Positions 1 through 7,588 of a stretch of DNA of 64,000 nt are shown in pieces (the first letter of the stretch is position 1; the number at the start of each line of letters is the position of its first letter). The notes under the pieces were generated by a model, which saw only the letters and a list, made by a program, of their open reading frames with translations, searched no databases and was not told where the DNA came from. The stretch is taken from contig NZ_AOIP01000031.1 in the NCBI RefSeq assembly GCF_000337535.1, positions 318,703 through 382,702 on the forward strand, written 5' to 3'. The stretch is from Natrialba aegyptia DSM 13077. GTDB lineage: Archaea; Halobacteriota; Halobacteria; Halobacteriales; Natrialbaceae. The position numbers were made by a program, and so were the translations under genes.

Positions 1-47
1 AACGTGAAAGGAAGTCTTAAGTCGAACGCACGGATACGACCCTATGC

Positions 48-122
48 GGGTTGGTGATCTAGTCCGGTTATGATACCTCCTTCACACGGAGGAAGTCGGC
101 AGTTCAAATCTGCCCCAACCCA
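48..122 (+). tRNA. tRNA-Val (anticodon CAC)
   Basis: A 75-nt cloverleaf. The 7-bp acceptor stem GGGTTGG/CCAACCC has discriminator A122. The anticodon stem CCTCC/GGAGG encloses the loop TTCACAC, so the anticodon is CAC and the tRNA reads GUG. The T arm contains the usual GTTCAAATC. CCA is not encoded. Its 3' third is duplicated at 4841-4871, so this gene is the intact attachment site of the integrated element that follows. Confidence 0.96.
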
Positions 123-126
123 CTCG
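96..126 (+). repeat. attL: direct repeat copy inside tRNA-Val
   Basis: 31 bp starting TCGGCAGTTC and covering the T arm, 3' acceptor strand and four bases beyond the tRNA. It is identical to 4841-4871. This is the classic crossover site of an archaeal tRNA-targeting integrase; the tRNA stays intact on this side. Confidence 0.93.
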
Positions 127-546
127 GATTCCTACTCTTGGCAAATTACGGGACGACGGAGAGGCGCTTGTATAACCCCTCAGACACCCGAGACGCGAAT
201 TCACCAAGTTCACTATGGCCGCCCTCCACCGTGGCGCGATTACACCCTAAGGAGGGGCTGCTTCTGACAAAAGGTTACTCGTCTCTCTCGTCAGCGCGCG
301 TCAGATCTCGAGTTAGAGTTGACTCCCTGATATTCACTTGCTCATGAGGCATTCTCACTTGCCGCTCACTGCGATTCGCCATGGTACCCACTGCCCCTGA
401 TGCAGAACTCGCTCTCACGGAATTCTCATTCGTCTGATGAGATTCTGGACCTGACGCAGAGACGCGAATTCACTCGAACTTGGCGGACTCGGGGCAACCA
501 AAAATGAGAATCGCTACTGCGAGATCAGAGCGTAGGGTTCGTAACC
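123..546. other. Non-coding left end of the element
   Basis: About 420 bp between the tRNA and the first gene, with no convincing gene on either strand. It contains a 15-bp direct repeat, GAGACGCGAATTCAC, at 190-204 and 459-473. The first copy is followed by CAAGTTC and the second by its inverse GAACTTG. Repeats near att could be recombinase-accessory or replication sites, but that is only a guess. Confidence 0.5.
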
Positions 547-550
547 CTAC
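500..550 (-). terminator. Hairpin plus T-run at the end of the 547-1128 gene
   Basis: GTAGGGTT (532-539) and AACCCTAC (543-550) form a perfect 8-bp stem with a 3-nt loop that overlaps the stop codon. On the minus strand a run of five T follows about 28 nt later (500-504). The gap between stem and T-run is longer than in bacterial terminators, so a transcript-end role is tentative. Confidence 0.35.
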
Positions 551-1128
551 TCGTCGGCGTCCTTCCTCTCCTTAACCTTCCCGGAGACGACGGAGTACCC
601 CTCCTGCGTGAAGCGGTACTTGCTCGGGTCGGAGTAGGGATGGAGGACCACTCGACCGACAGCCCTGTTCACTTCGTCTTTGACCTCGTTGAAGTCGTAC
701 GGGTTGTCGACTTCGTCGAGGAGGTCGCGGGTGATCCCTTCCCGGTCGCAGATCTGGTCCACGAGCGTGTGGAGCGCGCTGGTGTCACCGTACGGAGCCG
801 CGTTTCGAGTGTCGCGGCCCGGATCGTATTCGGTGTCCAGCATGATGGGGTTCGTCCCCCCTTGGAACTCCTTCACGAGGTAGCCGTCCTCGGTCAGGTC
901 GTTCAGGAGCCGGGTGTAGTCGAGCGAAGTGAGGACCCGGTCCTTGTCGTCGATGACGTCCTCGACGTCGTCCGCTTCCTCCACGTCGTCGAGGAGGTCT
1001 GGACGGTTGAATGTCTGTGGCCCGTGAACGTGGGCGATGGTCAGTACTACTCGTCGTCGTGCCGCGGTGAGATCGTCCCACGGCGTGTGTTCGATGTCGT
1101 CTGCGGGAGGTTCCGAAATGGAACTCAT
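547..1128 (-). CDS. Hypothetical protein of the integrated element
   Basis: A 193-aa acidic protein that I do not recognise. Residues about 14-105 (starting TPWDDLTAARRRVVLTIAH and ending in a DGYLVKEF segment) look like a winged-helix fold: three short helices, then a strand with a turn. The C-terminal part (YRFTQEGYSVVSGKVKE) resembles the tail strand of PadR/MarR-like folds. This suggests a small DNA-binding regulator of the element, but no motif proves it. It is the gene nearest attL, points toward the tRNA, and ends in a hairpin. Confidence 0.6.
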   Translation of the reverse strand: MSSISEPPADDIEHTPWDDLTAARRRVVLTIAHVHGPQTFNRPDLLDDVEEADDVEDVIDDKDRVLTSLDYTRLLNDLTEDGYLVKEFQGGTNPIMLDTEYDPGRDTRNAAPYGDTSALHTLVDQICDREGITRDLLDEVDNPYDFNEVKDEVNRAVGRVVLHPYSDPSKYRFTQEGYSVVSGKVKERKDADE

Positions 1129-1675
1129 TGTATTGTTGAGACTCTACGCCTGAGTGGAGGGTAAGGTATAAGACTAGGGCTGCCGAAAATTCGACTACGC
1201 CCCGACACCTGCCCACCACAAGGGCCCCGTGCCCCTCGACGCTAGAGTAATAGGGTGGCTGACGGGCGAAACGACTCGTCCCCCACTCCAGCCTGGCAGC
1301 ATCGGTGGGGAACTGGGTCATTCTCTCGCTGATTTCCTTGTAGTAGGCTGGGGATTCCAGCGTCTAGTCACGACAACGTGCGTATATGACTTAAGTGTTA
1401 TCCCACCTACTTCCGGAGATGGGTACCTCCGAGTATGTATTGGCACTCTTGCAGAAAGGTATGATTATGGAGGCAGAGGAGAGACGGAAGAGAAGATCAC
1501 TGGAATAGGCGTTATACCCGCTATAGAAACTATAAGACGTTTACTTCTAGTTTAATTCGGCTCCTCTCAAATGAGGCATAGAACTGATATCGATCCAGAT
1601 TATGATCTACTCCAGGTATAGAATCCAGTTCTGCGAAGAGCTTATGGTTGTACAGTTTGAGTATGTGAGCAAGAT
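1129..1675. other. Intergenic region of the element
   Basis: About 550 bp between divergent genes. The right half (about 1380-1675) is clearly AT-richer than the chromosome around it and has several TATA-like stretches. A 108-codon frame at 1229-1555 has no haloarchaeal amino-acid bias and is not called. The region presumably holds the divergent promoters of the 1128 and 1676 genes; no clear box is assigned. Confidence 0.45.
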
Positions 1676-2329
1676 ATGGAAACCACAGCCAAATTAGAAT
1701 ACGGACCGTTGGAAGTCGAGATTCACGCCTTTGACGACGAGAACTACCAGAAAGAGGTCCTCGATCTAATTCAGTTCATCGAAGATAACCAGGAGTCGTT
1801 GGAAGAATTAGAGGGGGGAGACGAGGATGCAAAAATGGAACGTCCCAAAGTTGAGGGAACGTCCCTGGAGGAGTTTACTGAAAACGGAAACGAAGACGAC
1901 GAGGAAATCGAACAGGAATCTGGTCCCTTTAGCGACATTTCTTCTAAACTGAGGGTGCCCGAGATCGAGTTAGAGAGATGGTTTTACATCGATTCAGATC
2001 GAGATGAACCACCAGTTATCTATCTCGATGAGATAGGGAATATTGGAGAGCGGAAAACCGATCGACAGAGGGTCGCTTCACTTGCGCTTCTGTATATCTG
2101 GCACGAATGCTACGAAGTCGACCGCGTAAAGTCATCGGCTCTGAAGGATGCTCTCGAACTTTCAGACATCTCATCTAGTGGGATGGGGAACATGTATCAG
2201 GGTGATGGTGATCGCTACTTCGATCGCAGAGGGCGAGGCCCATCTGCTACTGTCGGACTAACCCCACCTGGGAGAAGACAGGCAAGGAAAGTCCTAAGGA
2301 GATTTGTTCAAGACGAAGAGTCTGATTGA
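1676..2329 (+). CDS. Hypothetical acidic protein of the integrated element
   Basis: 217 aa and unrecognised. Residues 1-40 look like an alpha/beta segment. About 45-85 is a low-complexity Glu/Asp linker. The C-terminal half (about 125-210) has predicted helices (RQRVASLALLYIWHECYEV), a Gly/Arg-rich turn, and ends in a basic amphipathic helix (RRQARKVLRRF). The layout, an acidic linker followed by a basic helical domain, would fit a DNA-binding protein of a mobile element, but this is inference only. Base composition is lower in GC than the core genes at 19-30 kb. Confidence 0.65.
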   Translation: METTAKLEYGPLEVEIHAFDDENYQKEVLDLIQFIEDNQESLEELEGGDEDAKMERPKVEGTSLEEFTENGNEDDEEIEQESGPFSDISSKLRVPEIELERWFYIDSDRDEPPVIYLDEIGNIGERKTDRQRVASLALLYIWHECYEVDRVKSSALKDALELSDISSSGMGNMYQGDGDRYFDRRGRGPSATVGLTPPGRRQARKVLRRFVQDEESD

Positions 2330-2468
2330 GGGTTCCTATTGCCAGAGCGAGTAGGACGCGATTTGAGAGACGAAATATTGGCACTACAGGGTCTCCGATG
2401 CTTTCCGCTGCCCTCAGGTCGGGATTCGCTCTACGTGCATTCTCGAACCGTAGAAAGCAACTCGACGA

Positions 2469-2708
2469 TTAGCGTCCTCCCGACCCGGCTCGAATCAGGA
2501 GAATAGCGACTGCAAGGAGTAGCGCCAGTACGGGCGCAGGACTGATTGCGTGTACGGTCAACTCGATTCCTGCGCTGAACGCAACGGTCATGTCGTACCC
2601 CGGGTTAGTCATGTTCCGGGTCATCGCAAGCACGATGAACGCTGCAGGGAGGAGTCCAATGAGTGTGATGATTGCGCGAGCGTCGTCAAATGCCTGTACG
2701 AAACTCAT
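2469..2708 (-). CDS. Small membrane protein of the integrated element
   Basis: 79 aa with two predicted transmembrane segments, about residues 13-31 (IITLIGLLPAAFIVLAM) and 51-72 (ending VLALLLAVAILLI), and a short basic tail. It is divergent from the 2839 gene, with 130 bp between the two starts that probably holds both promoters. Family unknown. A small two-helix membrane protein beside a soluble unknown is a layout seen in toxin, holin or membrane-effector modules, but nothing in the sequence proves such a role. Confidence 0.6.
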   Translation of the reverse strand: MSFVQAFDDARAIITLIGLLPAAFIVLAMTRNMTNPGYDMTVAFSAGIELTVHAISPAPVLALLLAVAILLIRAGSGGR

Positions 2709-2838
2709 AGTTGATAGTACTAAGTGTCAGATAATAATTCATTCTCTCGAATAGATTCAATCTATCTCGAGTCCATCGTACAGGTGGTAATGATAGTCGG
2801 CAAGAAAGTATTTGCACCTGCACTGACCTGTTGATGAT

Positions 2839-3633
2839 ATGCCAAAGTCAAAATATCGATTTGGGGAGGTCGAAACCACGGAGGGGATTCCGCCGATGGA
2901 CGCCATCGCGGAGGAGATTGATGGAATCTACGGATACGAGGGGGAGCAGCGGGGTGTTTCTGTTGAATCGTCTGAAGACGAGTACGTAGTTGGCGATGAC
3001 TACATCTTCGCTCGGTTTGTTCAGGAGGTCACCGAGGAGCGACGGGAGATCGAAGAAGGGGAAGTCGTGATTGGCGAGGGTAACATCGCTCGGATTATGC
3101 GCTTCCTCCTTACTCGAGACGGTGACTATGCGTACGAGTCCACTTCTGGCGTCTATGATGATGACGCCCTCGAGTATTTCATCGGGGAGGATTCATTCGA
3201 GATCGGCTTCGAGTGTAACCGCTACAACCGATTCACGCGAGAGCAGATGTGGGACTTCTACGATGGCGCATTCCGTGTTCGAGGTCTGAAACTCGAAGAG
3301 ATCGCCGAACTCGATAGGGATGGAGCAGACGTTGACTCGAACGTCGAGGAGCATGTCGAGGACGCTGGTGAAGATACGATCAGGGCCGAGTTCAGCACGG
3401 GCTCTCGGGATAATAATCTCAAATCGCCCGATATCGTCGATGGATTCGCGCAGCAGTCCGAGATTGACTATATCCGTATGAAGGATTCGGAGGGGCAGAT
3501 CAACGAGGCGTATCAGAGCGGTCGATACGTCTACAGTTACCCTGCGGATCTTAGTCTGGAGGAGCAGGCAGAACGGACGAGGCAGGTGCTTTCGGACGTG
3601 AAGTCTGGACTCGTTCAGGAAGACGAGGATTAG
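2839..3633 (+). CDS. Hypothetical protein of the integrated element
   Basis: 264 aa, acidic, soluble, unrecognised. The N-terminal 115 residues alternate short strands with acidic turns (VSVESSEDEYVVGDDYIFARF), suggesting a beta-rich domain. The central part (FEIGFECNRYNRFTREQMWDFYDGAF, given here only as landmarks about 118-143) is mixed, and the C-terminal third is helical and highly charged. There are no signal peptide, membrane segments or catalytic motifs that I can name. It is the largest cargo gene and runs convergently with the integrase gene. The start ATG follows a run with no clear Shine-Dalgarno. Confidence 0.7.
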   Translation: MPKSKYRFGEVETTEGIPPMDAIAEEIDGIYGYEGEQRGVSVESSEDEYVVGDDYIFARFVQEVTEERREIEEGEVVIGEGNIARIMRFLLTRDGDYAYESTSGVYDDDALEYFIGEDSFEIGFECNRYNRFTREQMWDFYDGAFRVRGLKLEEIAELDRDGADVDSNVEEHVEDAGEDTIRAEFSTGSRDNNLKSPDIVDGFAQQSEIDYIRMKDSEGQINEAYQSGRYVYSYPADLSLEEQAERTRQVLSDVKSGLVQEDED

Positions 3634-3777
3634 TGACAATCTCGTGAGCGGCACTCAGCCGCTCGTCACGCCAATTAGTTAGCGATCAGACCATTCCCTC
3701 AGTGAATTCCGTCGACTCGCAGAGAACGGAAAAGAGCCCGCTTAGAATCGCAGTGGAAATGAGGGGGTCGTCTCGAG

Positions 3778-4784
3778 TCAGATATTCTCGAGATATCCCT
3801 TCCGAAGTTCGCGCTTCTCCGTCTCTGAACGGGCGTCGTAGTGTTTATCCAAGACGTCGACGCTGACATTGACTCGGTCAGCGGTGATCTCCTTCAGGAC
3901 GTCTGCGTTCAGATGAGCGGTGATCGCACTCCGCCGAATCGGATGGGGACTGACGCTCGACGGGCACTTACTGGCGTGGTCGAATGTACTCGCCTCACAC
4001 TCCTCCATATCTCGGTCATGGGGGCACTCGCTGGTATAATGGCAGGGTCGAGTTAGGGTATAGATGTGCTTCTGGATCTGGGACTTGAAGATACGACCAC
4101 TCTTCGTCGTGAATAGCGGCTCGCGGCCATGGTCGTCCTCGACTCGACAGCGTTTCATCTGAATATAGTCGTCGAGTACTTCGCAGACCTCTGCTTTCAG
4201 ATTGACCTCGCGCTCCCCGCTCTTCTTATTCTTGAGGCGAGTGCCCTGCTTGGGGCGATGGCGAACCCCGAGATATTGCTCATCGGGATGGTAGTCGTCG
4301 AGATCGAGCGAGTGAACGCTCCCAGTACGCATGCCAGTGTGCCAGACCACGTAGAATAGGGCATGACGGAGCGTCGCGTATTCGAACTTCATCAGGTAGT
4401 CGAGTATCTCATCGGCCGTCTCTGCGTCGATAGCGATGTCTCGGGCGTTCTCACCGGGATCGATATCCGGCATCATCACGCTCTCCGCTGTCCCCTTCTC
4501 GACGAAATCGAGTTTCTCACAGAAGCGTAAGAAGACTCGAAAGGTGCTGAGTTGGTTCGAGAGCGTGACTGAATTGACGTCTCCCTCGTCTCGACGGTAG
4601 ACCTTGTACTCATAGATACGCCTCCCGGTCATCTCGCTCATATCGTCGAACTCGTACTCGTCGCACCACTCGAGGAAGCGCTTGAGATGGTACTTGTGAT
4701 TTCTGTCGTCGACTTGGTGACCTCGGGTTTGCGGTCTTTCAGGTAGAGGTTGATCGCTTCATCTGGCGCGATTGATTCAGGCAT
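3778..4784 (-). pseudogene. Tyrosine integrase (frameshifted)
   Basis: XerC/D-like phage-type recombinase. Translation from ATG 4784 gives MPESIAPDEAINLYLKDRKP and about 26 codons of a normal SAM-like N-terminal domain. It then shifts frame near 4704-4712; the missing part continues in the next frame as RNHKYHLKRFLEWCDEYEF and joins the catalytic domain (long frame 3778-4641). Catalytic residues look intact there: the first Arg in WHTGMRTGS, the His-x-x-Arg box in HPIRRS, and the Tyr nucleophile in DKHYD. A single missing base explains the break. The gene starts 57 bp inside attR, as expected for the element's own integrase. An internal start (ATG 4641) could still make a protein without the arm/core-binding domain. 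Confidence 0.85.
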
Positions 4785-4840
4785 GGTTTGATCTCCGAAT
4801 CGCGCCACAGCGGGGCTCTCCGACTGAATCACGGGGGAAT

Positions 4841-4871
4841 TCGGCAGTTCAAATCTGCCCCAACCCACTCG
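4841..4871 (+). repeat. attR: orphan 3' end of tRNA-Val
   Basis: 31 bp identical to 96-126; upstream of it there is no other tRNA sequence apart from a weak 3-bp match. It marks the right boundary of the integrated element. Confidence 0.92.
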
Positions 4872-4901
4872 CTCCCTGAGTGATATCGTCGTCTCTGGTC
4901 A

Positions 4902-5061
4902 CTACGCAATTGACTGTCCCGCTAGATCTTTGATTGCTGGGTGCTGTCCCAGCGGTCCTAACGCCACCAGATAATCCACAAAGTGCCGTCCAGCCTCACT
5001 CCTGCCTCGCACAATATTCAGCAAACTGCCCAAAACGACCGTTTCAGACAGTTTCGCTGAC
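4902..5061 (-). pseudogene. Possible 3' coding remnant outside attR
   Basis: On the minus strand an open frame ending at a TAG (4902-4904) reads SLLNIVRGRSEAGRHF followed by VDYLVALGPLGQHPAIKDLA, which has normal protein composition. No start codon with a promoter is available, because the ArsR gene and its promoter begin right upstream. I read it as the C-terminal scrap of a gene whose 5' part was lost, perhaps during insertion events at this tRNA. Family not recognised. Confidence 0.35.
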
Positions 5062-5081
5062 GGTCTCGATAGTAAACTAAA

Positions 5082-5114
5082 TGGTTAAATATCCGTGCCG
5101 CTAATAGTTAACCA
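5082..5114. promoter_or_regulatory. Inverted repeat around the ArsR-gene promoter
   Basis: TGGTTAA (5082-5088) and its exact inverse TTAACCA (5108-5114) are separated by 19 bp and end one base before the ATG at 5116. An AT-rich TATA-like stretch (TAAACTAAAT, 5073-5082) adjoins the left half. This is a plausible autoregulatory operator for the ArsR-family protein encoded just downstream. Confidence 0.5.
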
Positions 5115-5115
5115 G

Positions 5116-5451
5116 ATGGTTGACCAACGAACAGCGGCGGATTTGGACGCGATCTTCCAGGCGTTGTCCCATCCGACTCGGCGGGCCCTGATTGAGGACC
5201 TTGCCACCGGACCGGCGAGTGTCACTGAACTCGCAGAGCCCCATGACATCTCCCTGGCTGCCGTTTCGAAGCACCTGCAGGTACTCGAAGACGCGGGATT
5301 GATCGAGGTCGAACAGGACGGACGCGTCCGGCAGTGCCAGTTGGAGGCGGCTCCACTGAGCGTCGCGTTCGGCTGGCTGACGCAGTACCGCGTCTTCTGG
5401 GACGACCGGCTGGACGCGTTGGCTGACCATCTGGAGAACGAGGGCCAATGA
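5116..5451 (+). CDS. ArsR-family winged-helix transcriptional regulator
   Basis: 111 aa from ATG 5116. A GTG at 5095 in the same frame would lie inside the promoter inverted repeat, so the ATG is preferred. The HTH_20/ArsR core is clear: LDAIFQALSHPTRRALIEDL, then VTELAEPHDISLAAVSKHLQ as recognition helix, then VLEDAGLIEVEQDGRVRQCQ as wing. No metal-binding Cys pair (ELCVCD) is present, so it does not look like a metal sensor. Its stop overlaps the start of the downstream SRPBCC gene by 4 bp (ATGA). This ArsR plus AHSA1-domain pairing is common in bacteria and haloarchaea. Confidence 0.9.
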   Translation: MVDQRTAADLDAIFQALSHPTRRALIEDLATGPASVTELAEPHDISLAAVSKHLQVLEDAGLIEVEQDGRVRQCQLEAAPLSVAFGWLTQYRVFWDDRLDALADHLENEGQ

Positions 5452-5963
5452 CAGACGAGAAGACGACAGCAACCGAGTTCGAACCGAGCGAGTACGACAT
5501 GACGATCCGGCGGACGTTCGACGCCCCGCGCGAGCGCGTGTTCGAAGCGTGGACCGACCCCGAACGGGTCGAACAGTGGTGGGGGCCAGCCGAGTTCACC
5601 GTCCCCTACTGCGAACTGGATGTCAGACCGGATGGGGAATTCAGAATCGACATGGAGGGCCCTGACGGCACTATCTATCCCGGTACGGGGGTGTATCACG
5701 TCGTCGATGAGCCAGAGCGGCTCGAGGTCACCAGCCGGGCGCTCGAGGACGAAGACGGCACCCCGCAACTCGAAGTGTATCAAACGGTCACGTTCGCCGA
5801 GCGCGGTGAGCAGACCGAACTGACGATCCGGGCGGAAGTGATCCGGGCGAGCGAAGCGGTGGCTGACTCGCTCGAAGGAATGGAACTGGGGTGGAGCCAG
5901 AGCCTCGACAAACTCGAGGGGTTCATCGCCGACGAGTCGGCCGTTCCGTCGACAGGCGACTAA
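5448..5963 (+). CDS. SRPBCC / AHSA1-domain protein
   Basis: 171 aa. It contains the typical START-like AHSA1 signature near residues 20-50, IRRTFDAPRERVFEAWTDPE followed by RVEQWWGPAEF, then alternating strands and a long C-terminal helix (LGWSQSLDKLEGFIA). This fold binds small hydrophobic ligands. The gene is translationally coupled to the ArsR regulator (4-bp overlap), so the two probably form a ligand-responsive operon. The ligand is unknown. Confidence 0.88.
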   Translation: MTDEKTTATEFEPSEYDMTIRRTFDAPRERVFEAWTDPERVEQWWGPAEFTVPYCELDVRPDGEFRIDMEGPDGTIYPGTGVYHVVDEPERLEVTSRALEDEDGTPQLEVYQTVTFAERGEQTELTIRAEVIRASEAVADSLEGMELGWSQSLDKLEGFIADESAVPSTGD

Positions 5964-6192
5964 CCGCTTCCAATCGCGTCACCGCTGTGCGAGATCCGGT
6001 CGCGGTCCGTGCAGCAGCAGACGGCGTGGCACGCGATCAGCGGGTCCGACTGTATGGCACCGCCACCGGGTCCCGAGTCGACTCCGGACGACACTCTCAA
6101 GAGCGTCGTTCTTTTGCAACCCCTGCGAAGCAGCCCTGTCCGTGACAGCGGACCACCGTTCCGAAACTGCAACCCAGCGGAACCACGACGAA

Positions 6193-6200
6193 TGCTTAAG
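6193..6200 (+). promoter_or_regulatory. TATA-like box of the 46-aa gene
   Basis: TGCTTAAG is centred about 27 bp upstream of ATG 6224, the spacing of a leaderless haloarchaeal transcript. Confidence 0.5.
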
Positions 6201-6223
6201 GCCGCCTATGTTCTTGGTATCAT

Positions 6224-6364
6224 ATGGCATACCAACTTCGCTGCGACAGTTGCGAACTCGATCGGGAATGTCGCGACTGGATCGAAGCCAGCGAGGTCGC
6301 CAGCGAACACGAAGCGGAATACGGTGACCACTGGGTGAGTATCTACGACGTTCCAGCGGCCTGA
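6224..6364 (+). CDS. 46-aa Cys-containing microprotein
   Basis: Reads MAYQLRCDSC, then ELDRECRDWIEASEVASEHE, and ends IYDVPAA; 46 aa. Three Cys (positions 7, 10, 16) in a CxxCx5C arrangement followed by His residues suggest a small zinc-finger-like microprotein, many of which occur in haloarchaea. Supported by acidic codon bias, an ATG at the right distance from a TATA-like box, and no competing gene in the 470-bp gap. Function unknown. Confidence 0.65.
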   Translation: MAYQLRCDSCELDRECRDWIEASEVASEHEAEYGDHWVSIYDVPAA

Positions 6365-6433
6365 GACGAAATGCGTCGATAGCAGTCGCAGTTGTCGGTG
6401 TCGGCAGACTGCCACGGCCGTGAATTCCGAACG

Positions 6434-7588
6434 TCACTCGAGCGGTTCGGCCGCCTCGCGTTCGAGTAGTGGCGTCGCGTTCGCTTCGGGGAGCGTCACA
6501 ATGTCATCGCTGACAAGCGTATATTCCCGGTCGTCGACGCCGAGGATAGAGCCGATGTCCTGCGTGATTTTGACCGTCATGCGGTCGACTTGCGATTCGG
6601 AGGTCGCCTCGTCCGTGTCCGCTTTCGCTTCGGAGGGCGAACGGGATCGTATTCCGTCGTAGTCGTCGCCCGTACCGCCCTCAGTACTACCACCCTCACG
6701 GTGTTGCTCGGGTATCCCGGTATCGGTCACTTCCCCTGGACCTTCGGTTGTCTCCGTCGCTGCTGCACTCGAGTTCACCTGCGGGGCGGACTCGGCGTGA
6801 GCCGTGTTGGCGGTGTCGGTTGTCTCGGCCGTCTCAACTGTGTCGGCCCCGGCACTCGAGGTGGCACTAGCAGCGTCACCGCCCATCACGTCCGCAGGGG
6901 AGACGCCCGCGGCGTCGGCGGGTTCCGAGTCGGGAGTGGCTGGCGTGGACTGCGAAGTCGGCGGCTGCTGCGTGTGGGGTGCGTTTTGTGAGTGCTGCTC
7001 GGACTGAGACTCGGGGACCTGGTCGTCTCCCCGGTTCGCTTCGCGGCGTTGCACGGGGTCTTCCGATGCGGGTTCTTGCGGTGGTGTCGGTGGGGCGGGC
7101 GAATTGGAGCGCTGGCGCTGGTCCTGGTCCTGACCCTGATCTTGACCGGCTTCTCTCGAGGTAGCGCTATCGGTATCGGTGGCCGTGTCCTGGGCCTGGG
7201 TACTGCCCTCAAGCACGTCGAGCACGCGTGCTTTGTTCCCCTTAATTCGGTCGACGAGATCGTCGAAGAGGGCGGCCTCTTCGGCGGTTAGCCCCTCGTC
7301 GTCCGCCGCCATGCCGGCCGCGGCGAGACTCGCTTGCTTGACGAGTTTTCCCATCCGGCGCTCGTAGATCGCTTCGACCACGTCGTTTGCGGTCTCGATT
7401 TCGTCCGTGAGCCGACCCACTTCGGGCGACGAAAAGGGGTCATCGGCGCGCTCGGCCGCGCGCTCGCGTTCGGCCTCGAGTTCGGCGATGTACTCGCCGA
7501 CCTCCTGGTAGAACGAGGGGCGAAGGTTCTGGAGGCTGTCTTTCTTTCGCTCCTTGCTCTGGACCGAGCGTAGTTCGTTCAGGTTCAT
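6434..7588 (-). CDS. GINS subunit (Gins51-type) of the replicative helicase complex
   Basis: 384 aa. The N-terminal alpha-helical A domain (about 1-150) carries the family pattern MNLNELRSVQSKERKKDSLQ and FYQEVGEYIAELEAE. It is followed by a very long Gln/Ser/Thr/Ala/Asp linker (about 155-330) and a small C-terminal B domain (about 333-380, MTVKITQDIGSILGVDDREY). GINS with Cdc45/RecJ and MCM forms the replisome helicase. The start overlaps the end of priS by 4 bp, the usual haloarchaeal priS-gins pair. The linker is far longer than in non-halophiles. Confidence 0.9.
   Translation of the reverse strand: MNLNELRSVQSKERKKDSLQNLRPSFYQEVGEYIAELEAERERAAERADDPFSSPEVGRLTDEIETANDVVEAIYERRMGKLVKQASLAAAGMAADDEGLTAEEAALFDDLVDRIKGNKARVLDVLEGSTQAQDTATDTDSATSREAGQDQGQDQDQRQRSNSPAPPTPPQEPASEDPVQRREANRGDDQVPESQSEQHSQNAPHTQQPPTSQSTPATPDSEPADAAGVSPADVMGGDAASATSSAGADTVETAETTDTANTAHAESAPQVNSSAAATETTEGPGEVTDTGIPEQHREGGSTEGGTGDDYDGIRSRSPSEAKADTDEATSESQVDRMTVKITQDIGSILGVDDREYTLVSDDIVTLPEANATPLLEREAAEPLE

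Larger units (their letters stand above)
96..4871. mobile_element. Integrated element in tRNA-Val (att to att, about 4.7 kb)
   Basis: Two perfect 31-bp direct repeats (96-126 and 4841-4871) bracket the segment. The first lies in an intact tRNA-Val and the second is an orphan tRNA 3' end. A tyrosine-recombinase gene on the minus strand begins 57 bp inside the right att. The cargo (547-1128, 1676-2329, 2469-2708, 2839-3633) matches no core haloarchaeal gene, and several stretches are AT-richer than the flanks. No replication, capsid or relaxase gene is seen, so this is probably a reduced satellite-like integrative element or the remnant of a plasmid or provirus. The integrase is frameshifted, which suggests the element cannot excise on its own. 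Confidence 0.88.

Noticed and set aside
1229..1555. 108-codon open frame in the element's intergenic region
   Set aside because: Composition (many Thr, Gly, Cys, Tyr and few acidic residues) is unlike the other proteins here and no promoter or start signal supports it.
4785..4868. Upstream extension of the integrase frame through attR
   Set aside because: These codons are the translated tRNA 3' end (MGWGRFELPNSP), a well-known artefact; ATG 4784 is the normal integrase start.
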